This document shows positions 11,511 to 23,690 of a stretch of DNA of 64,000 bases, piece by piece. Origin of the DNA: Sphagnum magellanicum (lineage: Eukaryota; Streptophyta; Sphagnopsida; Sphagnales; Sphagnaceae); assembly GCA_021904315.1 (NCBI GenBank), contig CM038922.1, positions 8,531,347-8,595,346 of the forward strand. The letters are read 5' to 3'. A program made the translations under genes and the position numbers. A model generated the notes under the pieces. That model ran no database searches. It was given only the letters and a program-made list of their open reading frames with translations, and was not told where the DNA came from. How positions within the stretch are numbered: position 1 is the first letter of the stretch; every line of letters begins with the position of its first letter.

Positions 11511-11938
11511 CTAGTCTGTGAACCCATTTTGCTTGCAAAATGATCAAATAAGCTTGAATTTTTTCCTTTGAAGTTTTAGGGGGGGAGGGGGTGGGGTGAG
11601 GAATTTTTCTCATTTTTCCCTGGTTCACAATGTGTGTGCCTACTGTGTTCCCTTTAAGTTCCCAATGAGTTCCCACCATGTTCCTTATCTTCCAAATCAT
11701 CCAAATGGGGTGGAAATATGAGGAGTAGGTGGGGTTCGGGGCGGGGCGTACAGGGTTGGTCTTCATCATCATCATGTGACCACTTGTGTCAGAAGTTACT
11801 TCAATTGCTCAAGAGGGTTGCATTTCCCCATAAAAGTTCTGGGGCCCTCAAGGGGAGGGGGGGGGGAGGGGGGGGCTGTCCAGCCAATCCCGAATTACCG
11901 AACCAGCCACGTGGACACCATTTCTTTATAAGAGTAGA
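11511..11938 (-). mobile_element. Non-autonomous Helitron B, 428 bp
   Basis: On the minus strand it starts TCTACTCTTATAAAGAAATGG (11,938, preceded by A). It ends with hairpin CATTTTGC-AA-GCAAAATG (11,525-11,542), GGTTCACAGACTAG, and the very next base opens Helitron A. Both ends match Helitron A: the 3' 44 nt are almost identical, and about 70 nt at the 5' end share GATTGGCT and GTAATTCG-type blocks. The interior is G-rich with no coding potential. Confidence 0.85.
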
Positions 11939-12191
11939 TAGAAGCTTAAGGATTTTGGACCCTGGGTAATAGGTCTATTTTTATATGAGGATTTTTGAAA
12001 GATGATATTTTGGCTGGTGTTGAAACTTGAGATTAGTCATAGAGTTATGATATCTTGAAGGATTTTGGTTTCTTTTAGAGGATTTTTTTGAAGATTACAT
12101 TTCTGCATGGTAAAATATTTGAATTTCCATAATTCTTTTTTTGCCTTACAATATTTCAAAATGTAAATGGCAAGGCCACAGTGTGACACAC
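11939..12191 (+). repeat. Left inverted-repeat arm, inner fragment
   Basis: Continues 7921-7975 past the Helitrons. It is the reverse complement of 14,144-14,396, with a perfect 31-bp match at the inner end (ATGTAAATGGCAAGGCCACA plus GTGTGACACAC). Each arm also starts with TGTTGGCCTTGC and ends near GCAAGGCCACA, so a single arm may itself be a small terminal-inverted-repeat element. Confidence 0.85.
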
Positions 12192-13274
12192 TGCTTGTTT
12201 AATGAAGTTTGCCAGGGTTTCATCATTTGATCAGTAAAAAATAGGGGCATCTTGATATGATCAAATAAAACCCAATGATTTATGAAAAAAAATCGTGCCA
12301 TTTTTTAATGTGGGCCGGCAAATTGTACCTATCTTTAAATGGATTTTGGAATGGGATGACTACGGAGATCATTTGTATGGTCCTGTTGAGTGGTTTGGTG
12401 GGATCTTAGATGGGCTGAAAAGAACACCCTAAACAAATTTTCTTTCACCAATAAAAATTCCAAATCTGTAACCTGTTATGGTTAGGGGATTTATTTTCCC
12501 CAATTTTTATATATAAATAAATTTTTTTGAAAAATCCCCCCCCCCCCCCCAAAGCATAAGTAACTACTCGAATTCTCACTAGAAAATAAAAATAAAAATA
12601 TCCAAAAAATTTCCCAAATGTTTTGGGCAAAAACCAACAAAATTTGTCCTCATTAAAAACACGGTTTCTTGTGGGTGTCATATTCTGCGCTTTCTGCGCG
12701 TTTTCTTAAGCGACCCACTAGACGGACCACCACCCACTGGCTCCACTTGTAGTATAGTCAGTTCCACGTGCAAAGTGAATCGACGGTGGAAGACGCTCTT
12801 GACATGAGAATCGACGGTAGGAAGAAAACCACGTTGTTGGAACCTCAGGGAGGCCCTGTCAGAACCCAGTACCGACGGAGCCGTGCTGGGCTTAGGTGGA
12901 ACCGGTACGCGCACAGTCCAAGCCGTCACCAAAGGGAGCTTAGAGGAAGTTGCACTTCCGGTCGCGAAGATCGCGTACGATTGTACGCCGAAATTGTAGT
13001 GAAATTCGTCGTTCTGGGAACGCAGCAGAAAGAAAAGCTTGGATCGTTGCAAACCCATCAATCCATTTCTTCGTGTTTTGCGTTATTCAATATTTCGAGA
13101 GCACAAGCTGCTGGGACAGAATCGGTCTGTTGTTTTGTTTTTGTTAGTTTGGAGTTTCATCATCGGTTTGTGTGTGTGTGTTTAGGAACTTTGGAGTTGC
13201 AGTAACTCCGCCTCAGTTTTGCAAGTCCGATCCAAAAACTCTAGACCTTGGAAGCAGCAGCGGGACATTAGATC
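12192..13274 (+). promoter_or_regulatory. Upstream region and 5'UTR of PLAC8-family gene
   Basis: From about 12,680 the GC content rises sharply compared with flanking DNA, as expected for promoter/5'UTR of a host gene. It contains G-box-like CCACGTGC near 12,763, a C run at 12,538-12,550 and a GT run near 13,168. Open frames on both strands here (for example 12,768-13,205 and 12,678-13,061) look like nothing known and I treat them as untranslated leader. No TATA box can be assigned with confidence. Confidence 0.4.
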
Positions 13275-14139
13275 ATGGAACAAGCGTATCCGCCAGGTGG
13301 GGAGAATCCATCTTGGGGTGAAGTACCTGAAAAGAAGCAGGAGCAGGAGCAGCAGCAACAGAAGCCGCCTGACATGTCCCAGCAAACTGATGAGTACTAC
13401 ACCTCGTCCCCAAACAGTGGCGCTTGGCAAACGGGCGTATGCGGTTGCTGTTCGGATATGGACTCTTGTGAGTGAACGTCTCTTTTTTCTCGAATCTCCA
13501 TAGCTTCTCTTCCTCAACTTCGAGAGCAACAGAATCTTACGATGATGTTCATGTGTATTCCCACATGATCAAAGGGCAAGATCACGACATAGCCGCGCGA
13601 TGTGCTAAACACACCCAATTCCATTTTTTGTGTGGATTCTTCAGATTTATGTGCCTCTCCGGCCAGTACTTGACCAATGGAGAGGAATTCAGACTTGATT
13701 CATGATGCGCAGCAGCTTGAAATTTATTTGCGTGTGTGGGGTGGGTTGGATTTGTGAACTACTGTTTACTAGGTTGTTCGACTGGCGGCATACATCAGCA
13801 CAGTTGCTGTTGCGCCTGCGGGCACCGACGAAAACTGCGGCTCAAGTACGGGCTACCAGAGCAACCATGCGACGACTGCTGCACCGAGTGCTGCACCGAG
13901 TGCTGCACCGAGTGCTGCTGCCTCCCAAGCTCTCTAGCTCAGCAGACCAGAGAGCTTAAGAGTCGCGGCGTCGATCCCAAACTCGGTAAAAGAAAACAAA
14001 TCCGCTTCCCTTCAAATTACAAACACCCTCTCTGCTTTCTTTCTCTGCTTTTAGAAAGGAATTCTCTTTTGGGTTTCTTTTTCTTTTGTGGAAGATGGAT
14101 GCAAAAGGCTCATACAGCAGTGCCTTCCCCTTCCTGACA
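13275..14139 (+). CDS. PLAC8-family cysteine-rich protein (FW2.2/PCR-like), possibly a pseudogene
   Basis: Members of this plant family (fruit-weight 2.2/cell-number regulators, plant cadmium resistance proteins) are small Cys-rich membrane-associated proteins acting in growth control or metal handling. Exon 1 (13,275-13,467) starts at the first ATG after the GC-rich leader, has a Gln/Glu/Pro-rich N-terminus and enters the domain with 'WQTGVCGCCSDMDSC', ending at GTGAGT. Exon 3 (13,773-13,985) encodes 'RKLRLKYGLPEQPCDDCC', a C-C-T-E repeat and 'LAQQTRELKSRGVDPKLG', the usual domain end, followed by a GTAAAAG donor. A last short exon near 14,096-14,139 is plausible. The middle of the domain (CPC.TFG) is poor: after the acceptor at 13,644 only C-L-S-G-Q-Y-L remains, in the wrong phase. 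It may be a pseudogene or have a missed micro-exon. Confidence 0.6.
13878..13922 (+). repeat. 12-bp tandem repeat in PLAC8 exon 3
   Basis: TGCTGCACCGAG occurs three times in a row, giving three Cys-Cys-Thr-Glu units followed by TGCTGCTGC. The family normally has one CxxC-type segment here, so this is a local in-frame expansion. Confidence 0.85.
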
Positions 14140-14143
14140 TGGG

Positions 14144-14456
14144 GTGTGTCACACTGTGGCCTTGCCATTTACATTGAAAAGTTTCTTAGGCAAACGAAGA
14201 ATTATGGAAACTCAAATATTTCACCATGCAAAAATATAATAATCTTCAAAAACATCCTCTAAAACAAACTAAAATCCTTCAAGATATCATAACTTTATAA
14301 CTAATCTCAAGTTTCAACACATCAAAATATCATCTTTCAAAATCCTCATATAAAAATAGACCTATTGTTTAGGGGCCAAAATCCCTTAAGCTACTATACT
14401 CTATAATGAATCTAAACACAATAATATCATTGCCTCAGCACAGGCAAGGCCAACAA
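14144..14456 (-). repeat. Right inverted-repeat arm
   Basis: Inverted copy of 7921-7975 plus 11,939-12,191. It is uninterrupted, and at 14,396/14,397 it carries the A-T junction where the left arm holds the Helitrons, so it serves as the empty site. It starts directly after the likely end of the PLAC8 gene. Confidence 0.85.
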
Positions 14457-14461
14457 AAATG

Positions 14462-14489
14462 AGGTGATCTGAGACGATTCAGATCACCT
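14462..14489. other. Perfect 11-bp hairpin
   Basis: AGGTGATCTGA, six-base spacer, TCAGATCACCT, just outside the right inverted-repeat arm. It could be a terminus of a foldback element or chance. No terminator or miRNA claim is made. Confidence 0.5.
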
Positions 14490-15980
14490 TAGGCCATGAT
14501 CCTAGGCCTGTTCTATTTGGTGATCATCAGATCTGCAAACCAAAAAGGACTGAACAGCCTCTTCATGAGTCCCACCCCTCAAATCTCAAAAATTATCTTC
14601 CAAGAATCATCATTTTGCAACAGACCTCCATGGTAAAAGCTAAGCTTGTTGTATGAATGATTACAGGGTGGGAACCAAACAGAGAAGCATATCTTAATAG
14701 TCTTCCTCCGGTTCCAAAGATGCAGAGATAACAAGTGGATCATTGTCACACAATTAGAAGTTGAATGTAAGGAGCATCTCGCTTATGTGTCGCCACCCAA
14801 TTGGATGTTAGCTCAAAATTTATACATCACATTATGCTGCTCCAACACCTTGTTGGCTGAATCTCATAACCTACCCTCTAGTATGTCCAGTACCCTTTCA
14901 CTGGTTACCCTGTCCATATTTGCCTTGCTCCCTCAATCATAGGTTCAAACCAGCAACACCAGTTAAAAAGGAAATGTTCCCTAAATATATATACATACAT
15001 TGTGAAAGATCATATTTATACCTATATACATGATCTATATGTGCCTATAGGTAATGATACATAATTACCTAATATTACCTCTAGGTAATATAGATAGTAA
15101 TATTATATGATAGTATCTACCAATATAGATCATATGTAATATCAATGTAATACCCTATTACACCTAGTGAACATTCTTCAAATGTGGGACCAAATGAAAA
15201 CTTCATTTGGAAGTTTTTCTTGTTTGCATGCATAAAATTACATGCATAGGAATTGCTGTAGTCTCCAAATGATAAAATGTACCGCTACAAGAGAATGTGT
15301 TCTATTCGTGTGGCAATAAACAAATGACGGCTCAAGACGGATGTATGAGGTAAATGTTGTGATTTCATCCATTACAATGCAAAGTATATGGTGTTTGTTG
15401 TGGCATATTAACATTTCTTGTAGTGCTGCCACTCAAGTTCAAATATATTATATATCTCCCCAAAAAAGAAATAAAAAATATATTATTTGAGAAACCAAGG
15501 TATCAAACTCATAACCTCCTGCAAGCTAATAAGGCCTACTTTAGACCATGAATCAGGGTCAAAAAATCTTGGGGTCATGGGAAATTTGAGCACTCTTTGG
15601 CTCATTGTTTGGCCCCAAGTTATTATTAAATTTTTTTTGTTTGGGGTCAATGAGTTCATGTGTAAAGCCATTGAGGCCAAAAGGTAGGAACTAAGGCTCC
15701 AACCTTTCATTCTTTATTTTTTGGTATCATTTTTCTTCTCACCTTGGCTTCTTTTTTTAAGCTAAACCCTAAAACTTAGACCATTCTAGATGAAGACAAA
15801 ATATTTTTTTGGGTAACTTTTGTGTTTTTCATGGCAATTTGATATGTTATTTTTGTAATTGTGGCATTATAACAACTTGCATTTCATCAACATTATAGTG
15901 CAATCATGATGATCATTCTTTTCATTATGGAAGCAAATGGAGTAACAAGAGGGAGAGATTTGTATGGAGCTATGAGTGAG
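14490..15980. other. Intergenic, no gene seen
   Basis: AT-rich. Around 15,030-15,140 it has a patch of TAGGTAAT/ATTACCTA and TATAGAT repeats. I recognise no coding sequence. The minus-strand open stretches at 15,238-15,710 are unlike any known protein. Confidence 0.4.
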
Positions 15981-15984
15981 CAAG

Positions 15985-17120
15985 TGGCTTTGTGGAAATT
16001 CAATTTTTGGACAACTATTTAACGAAGATGTTCAAGCAACAAACAAGGTTAATCCCAACAACTTTTCATTACTTGTGCAATATTGTGGCTTCATCATTGG
16101 GTAAGGTAGATTCAAATATGAGACCATGCATTCTAGTTGAAACACGAGTAACCATTGCTTTATTGAGTTTAAGTAGTGGTGACACCTTTTAAATGTGTGG
16201 TGAAGTTTATGGAATGGCTTTAAACATTATTTTATCATTGTAAAAGATTTTTGTGCAGCCATTAAAAAGCACTTGAAACCTTTCTTGATAATTTTTTTAA
16301 AAAAAATAACATAAGAAAAATGGCAAATGACTTTGAAAAACTTCAAGTAATCATATGTTATATTTTTGTGGTAGTAGATGCAAGCCACATCCCAATTATT
16401 GCACCATTTGTAGATTCAACTTCTTACTATCGTTGAAAAGGTTTCTTTTTGGTTTTATTACAAGATGTGGTTGATGCAAAATGCAAATTTTGGGATTATG
16501 ATTTTCAGTGGATTGTTCATTGCCACGATTGAACATTAATCTAAAAATTCAACATTGGCAAGAAAATAACAAAGGTGTTTTTTTGCCATACAAATTGGTT
16601 AAAGATGTAGCCTATCCAATTAAGCCATGGTTTTACTTATCATTCAAATGTGAAAAAGATGGATTGCTAAGAATAAAAACATATTAGAACTTCATATAGT
16701 TCAATAATTAGATGGTGATAGAAAGGGATTTTGGAACTTTGAAAAGATGGTGGAGGATCCTATTGAAAAGACTTTATATGTCATTATGAAATGTACTAAT
16801 TATACTTTGCATTTGTTATCATAACATGTGCATTATCCATGGGAATAATATGTGATGTGGAATGGGCAAAAGAAATTAGACAAGTAATGCAAAAGGAAAT
16901 CAACCATTTTCTTGGAAAATTTCAACACAAGGACATGTTTCGTGTGGTAGAGCAAGCTATCAAATAAATGTGTTGACTACAGCACCTTGATGGCCCATTG
17001 TTCAAGTAAAAGAAAGGGAAGATGAAAACAATGTGTAAACAATTGAAGAAAATGAAGGAACACTACGAGACTATCAAAAGTTTTGCAATTAAGCTTGCAA
17101 CTAGATTTTTGAGATGTAAT
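15985..17120 (+). pseudogene. PIF/Harbinger transposase pseudogene
   Basis: Decayed DDE transposase of the Harbinger type. The open part (15,992-16,192) has 'NMRPCILVETRVTIALLSLSSGDTF', the N-terminal helical region before the catalytic core. Past a stop come 'CGEVYGMA', 'VVDASHIPIIAPFVDSTSYY' (the Asp-containing D-G/A-S/T-H motif), 'KGFFLVLLQDVVDAKCKFWDYDFQW' and 'KDVAYPIKPWF', the usual order in this family. Several stops and at least three frame changes. No terminal inverted repeats or 3-bp TTA/TAA duplication were identified, so element limits are unknown. Confidence 0.8.
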
Positions 17121-20100
17121 GAACATTTGCAACTCATGTTATTTTTGTAGTGTCAATGTTACTAGACAAGTTGTAGCAATTGCACTAAACACCCCAAAGT
17201 CATATATAATGTTGTGCATTGTTAAACATACATGCAACTAACTGCAACTACTTTGCAATTAATTATCCATGTTAGTTTCCAATGTAAATGCCCATAGATG
17301 AATGGAATGCCAACAAAAATTTTGTCATCCAGTGATGGATGAAGTTTGCATGTGTCATTTGCAACGTACTTACAATTATTTTACCACTAATTGTCCATGT
17401 TAGATTCTCACACAAATGTCATGGACAAACATAATATTGCACAAGTTTTCATTCATCCACCAATGAATGAAGTCTATTCATGTCCATTACAATTAACTTA
17501 CAAATAATGCATTACTAAATTGTATTATCTTGTAATTATTAGATTTTTCAAATGGTACTATGTCACAACTTGAATTCAATTACTATAGTCTTAAATTACA
17601 ACTTATCAATTGGTTGATGAAGTTATTTTCCAAACTAATGTCCATTTATGGACAATATTATTTTGTGCCTATTGGAATTGGCAATGATGATTTTGCATCA
17701 TGAAACACATTACATAAGTTCATCAAGCATAAATAATGACAAACATCTTGCTCCAATAATACCACTATATGTATTAATATTCAATGCTGAAAAATACAAC
17801 TCATATGAACATTTTGGTTATCCATGGTTCCTTTCAATGGTATGTATTTCATTTACATATCTAATATAAAGTTAAAACTTGTTAATTTTGTGCCATCAAA
17901 TATCTTATTTAATATCTAATGTTACATAATGTTAAGAAGTCCACCTTGTCACTATTCAAAAATTAAACTATATTTTGATAACTGCCAAATGTGAAATGAT
18001 GTTTCCACATCAATGTAAAAATAACCTTATTACAATGTGAAAAATAATTTAATGTTCATATTCTAAATTTAAGTAAGAGCTACGACTATAATGCAATTAA
18101 CAAGCAACATACATAACTTTTGAACATCATTAATTTATTATTGAAATGCATTATAAACAACACATTATAGCAATAAAATGATTAAATTAAAAGCTTTACA
18201 TTTATAAACAACCATTTAAATTCAAGGAACAATGTCATATAAAAAATTAAAGTATATTGGTATTCATTTTTTTCACGTGTAGGTTCATTTTTGTGGGTTT
18301 AACATAAAAGTTCATTGAATTTGAATGTTTTATCACCTACACCATCAAAATCCATAATCAATAATTCATTTTAGTTATATAAAACTGAAAAATCTAACAA
18401 CATAATATTTTTATGGAAGAGAATATTTGATATTTACACAAGTACAATTGAAAGTTAGTTGTACATGAATTGTAATGGACATTTAATTGCATGGCAATTT
18501 GGTTTTGACAAACACAATTTTTCATAATTCATGCTAAAAGAGATTGAATTTTATTATGGAGGATCTAAACATGTTCAAAACAATGACATTGGTAATACAA
18601 TATATATATTCAAATTCAAAATAAGGGATCATAAAAAAAATGGAATACATCGGTTTTTTATTTTCGCACATGTAAATGTAAACTTACCTTCACCTTTGTT
18701 GTCTTAACACAAAAATCTATTGAACTTGGATGCTTTGAAACTTGCATCATCAAAGTTTTAAATCAATATTTCATTTTAATTATATAAAATTATCAACATG
18801 GTAACATAAACGTATTACATGCACAAGAATCATGAATGATATTATAGATGCACAAAACACCATTGGTATTGAAGTTCAATGTTTATACTCATTACACCTA
18901 AAAATTTAAAGTTCTTATGATTTCACACAATCGTAAATAATAAGATTTTGATGGTTTCAATCAACTAAAAACAAAAACGAAATAAATTTTCAAACAAAAA
19001 AATGAATAAAAAAAGTCTTCACTTCATGTTGTTTAAACAAAATGATTTTTTTCCCCTAACTTGAACATTTCATTCTTCAAATTAAAGTTGAAATGCAAAA
19101 GATTGATATATAAATATGTCACATACTTGTTTCATAAGAAACCAAGAAACCTAAAATTAAAAAGAACAACCATTTTTTTAGTCATTCTTTGTATATATTT
19201 AACATTAAGCACTATGCATAATAACCATAAATGTAAATTAGAAGATCTACAAAGACCTATAGCCATGTGTCACACGGCCTCACATATCATTTGAAATTTG
19301 CATGTGTAATGGAAATATAGTTGTATACCAATTACAATGGAGATCTAGTTTGCATGGTAATTGATAAATAATTACAAAAGAGTTGAAAGTTCCAAATTTA
19401 ATGGATAGTAATAATGCATACATGTGGCATGATTAAATGCATCAATGTCATATATTGGTAAATGCAAGTAGTTGTTGATTGAATATTGCATTTTTGTTAT
19501 TGTATGGTGATTGCTACTTACATTTCTTATGCAATTTGCCCACACAGTCAAAATATATCAATTGACCACAACCATATTTATGGTGCACATTATATCCATA
19601 TAGGGTCTATATTGTAACTATAATAAAATTCTATGAATTTTTTGTGTGAGATTTTATATTATAATTTCCCATATTTTCATGAAATGGTTGTAACATAGTT
19701 ACACATTAACTACCTAGAACATTTAGTTGCAAGACAACGAAGTTTTCATGGACACAATTCTTCATAGTGAAATTGACAAGACATTAGAATCAAAGAAAAA
19801 CAAATAAATCAAAATTAAGAAAATGTTGTTGGAAGCCACACAAGTTCATGAGTTGTTAGCAAACACATTCTATAAAACAACATTGAAGTGGGAAGGTCAA
19901 GTGTTTTTCCCAAATTCACCATTTGATTTTGAATCAATAGATCATTTCATGGACCTACAACTTAGTTGTGAATTGATCCATTTGACAATTAATTTTTTCA
20001 ATAGAACATTAGTTGTTTAAAATAATCTCCATGATAATATTCTTTAATGCAATTTTGGTGAACATGTTGATTGTTTGTTCATGAAAATTCTTCTTACCAT

Positions 20101-21940
20101 TTTTAGTTACAAATCATGATTTTCTTAAGTCGATGTTTTTCTAACAACCTAGTGTTGCTTTCAAATTGAAGCAATTTTGTATCATTAACAAATGTAATAA
20201 CATGTTTCATTATGATACCTACTTGATGCCACCATTGATCAATGGATTCATAGAACTTGCATTCATGTTTTTCCTGCCCCAAAGTGCCATTTGCTAATTT
20301 GTTTATTTTTTATTGTTTAAACAACAAATTGAACTTCTTCCATGCTTTGGTTATCCTTGTCAAATTTAGAATTCTTACCACCATGTGAGCATGTAATTTC
20401 AATCATACATTGACCTTTGGACATTGAAATTGAAAGTTATAAATTTTAACATATGGGCCTATGTTGATTGAAAGTCACAAATGTTAATTTATGTGTTGAT
20501 TTAGGGTTTGGAATGGTGCAAATGAAATATTTTGTAAGAAATTATAGCCCTAGAAATTGTACAAAAAGGAAAGAAATCACTTTATCACACTTGTAATCAC
20601 ACAAACAAATATTATTTCTTTCCACTACCCAAATTCATTAGGTTTTTAATGAAATAGGACAAAATTGACTAATATGCAACTTGTATGATTTTAATATGAA
20701 AGGACCAATTGATTAGAACATTTTTTGTGAAATGTTTTTCAATCATTTTGGATAGTCACATCTTTGACTAGATAATTTTTAATTTAAAAATTATGACACA
20801 TATATATAAAGTCCTAAGTTAATATGATGTGAAGTAACACACCATGTCATCATACCAAAAAAAATCATTATTTTTATTTTTTTTATTTTCCTTTGGATCA
20901 TGGAGTCACATATTGCATTTTTGTCACTACTTGTTATGACAAATTTAGATGCCATGAATTTTATTTTTTATTTTTTATTTTGTCAACAAAAAGGTTTTGA
21001 TGTCATTCGCCATGATGTACATGTTTGTAAACAACATTTGTACGAAATATGTTAATGCACACATCTATCAAGGATTCAAACCAAAACTTCATGATAACAC
21101 ACCAAGGTTTTAACCACCAAACCACTTCAAAAATTTATTAACAAAAAAGAAAAAGTTTGAGTTTATGATGTTTGGCATGAAATTGTTTAGGAAATTCAAA
21201 CATTAACATACATTTTCTTTTTCAAAATGTATTCAAATGTTACAAATGAAAACATGATCTTGAAGTTTATTCAATAATGTATTCAAAATATATATTATAA
21301 TTTATAAAAATTAAATTTAAAGAGTAATCATGAATAAATTTACACATATTTTTTTATTTAAATTGACCTAAAATCTTTGTAAATTTAATATTAATTCACT
21401 ATGTCTTTTACAATTTTATTTTCATTACATAAAATATGTCTAATTTTTGTAGAATTGCAACATTTTATTTTCCCCAACATGATTAGGTGCAAATTATTTA
21501 TTTATTTTTTTGATGTTGTTAAAATGGTAATCATCCATAAGAAGATTGCCATATTTGGTTATAGACAAGTAATGTAATTGGAAACTTGTTTAAATCCTTC
21601 AATATTATGAGGATTTTTTTATTATTTAAAAAATGAAAAAAAATATTTTAAATTTGAAAAAAAATTCAAAAAAGTTCTTTCATAATATTTTTGCCCCCTT
21701 AAATTGGTAGAAATTGACTACAAGAAAAAACATTAATTAAGTAGTTAATATAGTCACTTAATTATTTAAAATTGTTTTTTAGCAAAATGAATCATACATT
21801 AATACAAATGAATACATAATTTTGAGAAAAAATACAACATATTATTTTATTTTCTTGAATGTGTAAGAATATACTTTACATTTTTTCCAATTTAAAAATA
21901 AAAGAAATTTAATTTGGTGAACTTTTGGGTTCAAATAGTT
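17121..21940. other. AT-rich intergenic sequence
   Basis: There is no gene I can support. Small open stretches (17,648-17,869; 19,061-19,294; 19,823-20,020) show no known motif. Parts (17,220-17,530) look like diverged copies of one block containing ATGGATGAAGTTTGCATGTG / ACTAATTGTCCATGTTAG. Near 21,500-21,560 lies one copy of a dispersed repeat (see 32,590, 48,115, 50,090). Confidence 0.4.
21500..21560. repeat. Dispersed repeat, copy 1
   Basis: Core TTGATG..., AATGGTAATCATCCATAAG, AAGATTGCCATATTTGG, TTATAGACAAGTAATG. Related copies are at about 32,595-32,660, 48,115-48,200 and 50,085-50,145, and an inverted fragment at about 49,535-49,575. Confidence 0.5.
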
Positions 21941-21947
21941 GGATAAT

Positions 21948-21995
21948 CCCCCCCCCCCCCCCCCCCCCCGCCCCCCCTCCCCTCCCCTCCCCTCT
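21948..21995. repeat. Poly-C / CCCCT low-complexity tract
   Basis: A run of about 22 C, one G, six C, then CCCCT units. The Pro/Gly-rich open frame across it on the minus strand is an artefact. Confidence 0.9.
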
Positions 21996-23029
21996 CTTAA
22001 CCAATATGTTTTTTCAGTTTTAAATCCTAACTTGGCAATTTTTGGTGGGAGAAAATGGAAAAAATAGTGTGAATTCAAAAAAAATGTAAACAACAAAAGA
22101 ATCGTCAAAAATTGAAATCACAAATTTAAAAATAAAAAATTTTAAATTTTTTTTAAAAAAAAACTCCTAATGAGTGAAAATTTTAAAATATTCTAAATAA
22201 TTCCAACATCAAATTTATTTGAAAGTGTTTAAGGTTAGTATTTGAAATCAATATAAACCTTAGCCAATTTTTTTGAAATTTTAAAATAAATAAAAACGAT
22301 GTAACTTTTTTTTTAATGGTAAATATTTCCACCATTTTGCAAAGGTAAGATGGGCATAAACATCAACAAAATATTTTTAAATGATTTTTATATTTTTATA
22401 TTTTTAAATGATATAATTTAATAATGGGTTCTAGGACTTGTAGCCAAAATATAAATTGTTTTAACAAATTTGTAACTCCATATAATATGGCTTATAACCA
22501 AAGCATGGTTAAATTTTCCTATGGATGATCTTGAAGAAGATTACAAAATTGAAAAACATAAAAAGATTAAAAAATCATTGATGTTATTATTATTATCACC
22601 ATTTATAATTCATTCATTTTCTTAAAAGTGAAAATTTAGAATTCATCTCTAAATATTTAAACATAAACCTATAACAATTTTTTTAAAATTATAAACCATG
22701 TTTTAAATAATAATAATAATAATAATAAGTATATAGTAAAAATAAAAATAATAGTTAAAATTTAAAATTTTAATCTTTTTTTTTTAACATGGATTTTTTT
22801 TCATGCACCAAAAATAAAAAATGGTGAAAAAATTAAGGACTATTTTTGGGGATTTTGTGGTGTGGCATCATGAATATTCATAATAATAAACTTGTCCATG
22901 ATGCATAAAACAAGGTAGGGGAAAACATACATTCTAATTAACATAAATGTACATGAAATTAATATATGAAAAATTCATAATTGAGAGGTTTATATGTGTC
23001 CTAAACTTTACATGCATGAACATATTGAC
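21996..23029. other. AT-rich intergenic sequence
   Basis: A/T-rich with a (TAA)n run at about 22,708-22,728. Nothing else recognised. Confidence 0.4.
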
Positions 23030-23690
23030 CTAATCATTAACCCATTCAAATATAAATGTGAGATTCCATTTCAAAAAATCGTGGTGGATGCAAAATACAA
23101 TTCATACATAGTGGATTTAACAACATTCAAAGTGAACGATTCAACTCATGTGTAAATGTTAATAATTCAAGAAATGTGAAAAAAATCATTAACCCATTCA
23201 AATATAAATGTGAGGCATTAAGTTGTTATGCGTGCTTCAATATATACTAGTAAGTGCAATATGCAATGTTTGAATAGTGGTTTCAATAAGCTTAAAGTGA
23301 ATTCATGTACAAATGTTGATAGTTCAAGAAATGTGAAAAAATTCACTAAACCATTCAAGTATAATGGCAAAATATTGAGTTGCATGTGTTTTGGTATATT
23401 GTAATAAGTGCAAGATGTAATTTGTGAATAATGGTTTTAACATATTAAAAAAGAGTGATTCAATTTTAATTTGAAGAGATGTGAAAAAAATCACTAATTC
23501 ATTCCAATATAATGCGGGGTTTAAAATTATTCTATGTGTTTTAATAAATTATGGTAAGTGTAAAATGCAACTCCTAAATAATGGTTTCAACATGTTAAAA
23601 GTTGACAATTCAATTCATGTACCATGTTCACAATTGAAGAAATATTTTTTTAAATCACTAATCCATTATAATGCATTGTGTAAATAAATT
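23030..23690. repeat. ~155-bp tandem repeat, about 4.3 units
   Basis: The block AATCA(T/C)TAA.CCATTCAA(A/G)TATAA recurs at about 23,033, 23,185, 23,341, 23,490 and 23,654 (spacings 152, 156, 149, 164). Each unit also holds ATAATGGTTTCAACA(T/A), GATTCAA and AAGAAATGTGAAAAAA. Unit length is in the range of plant satellite monomers, but the copies are diverged and the array is short. Confidence 0.8.

Noticed and set aside
12678..13205. Open frames of 127 (-) and 145 (+) codons overlapping each other upstream of the PLAC8 start
   Set aside because: They are mutually overlapping, lie in a GC-rich leader where long open frames arise by chance, and show no known motif.
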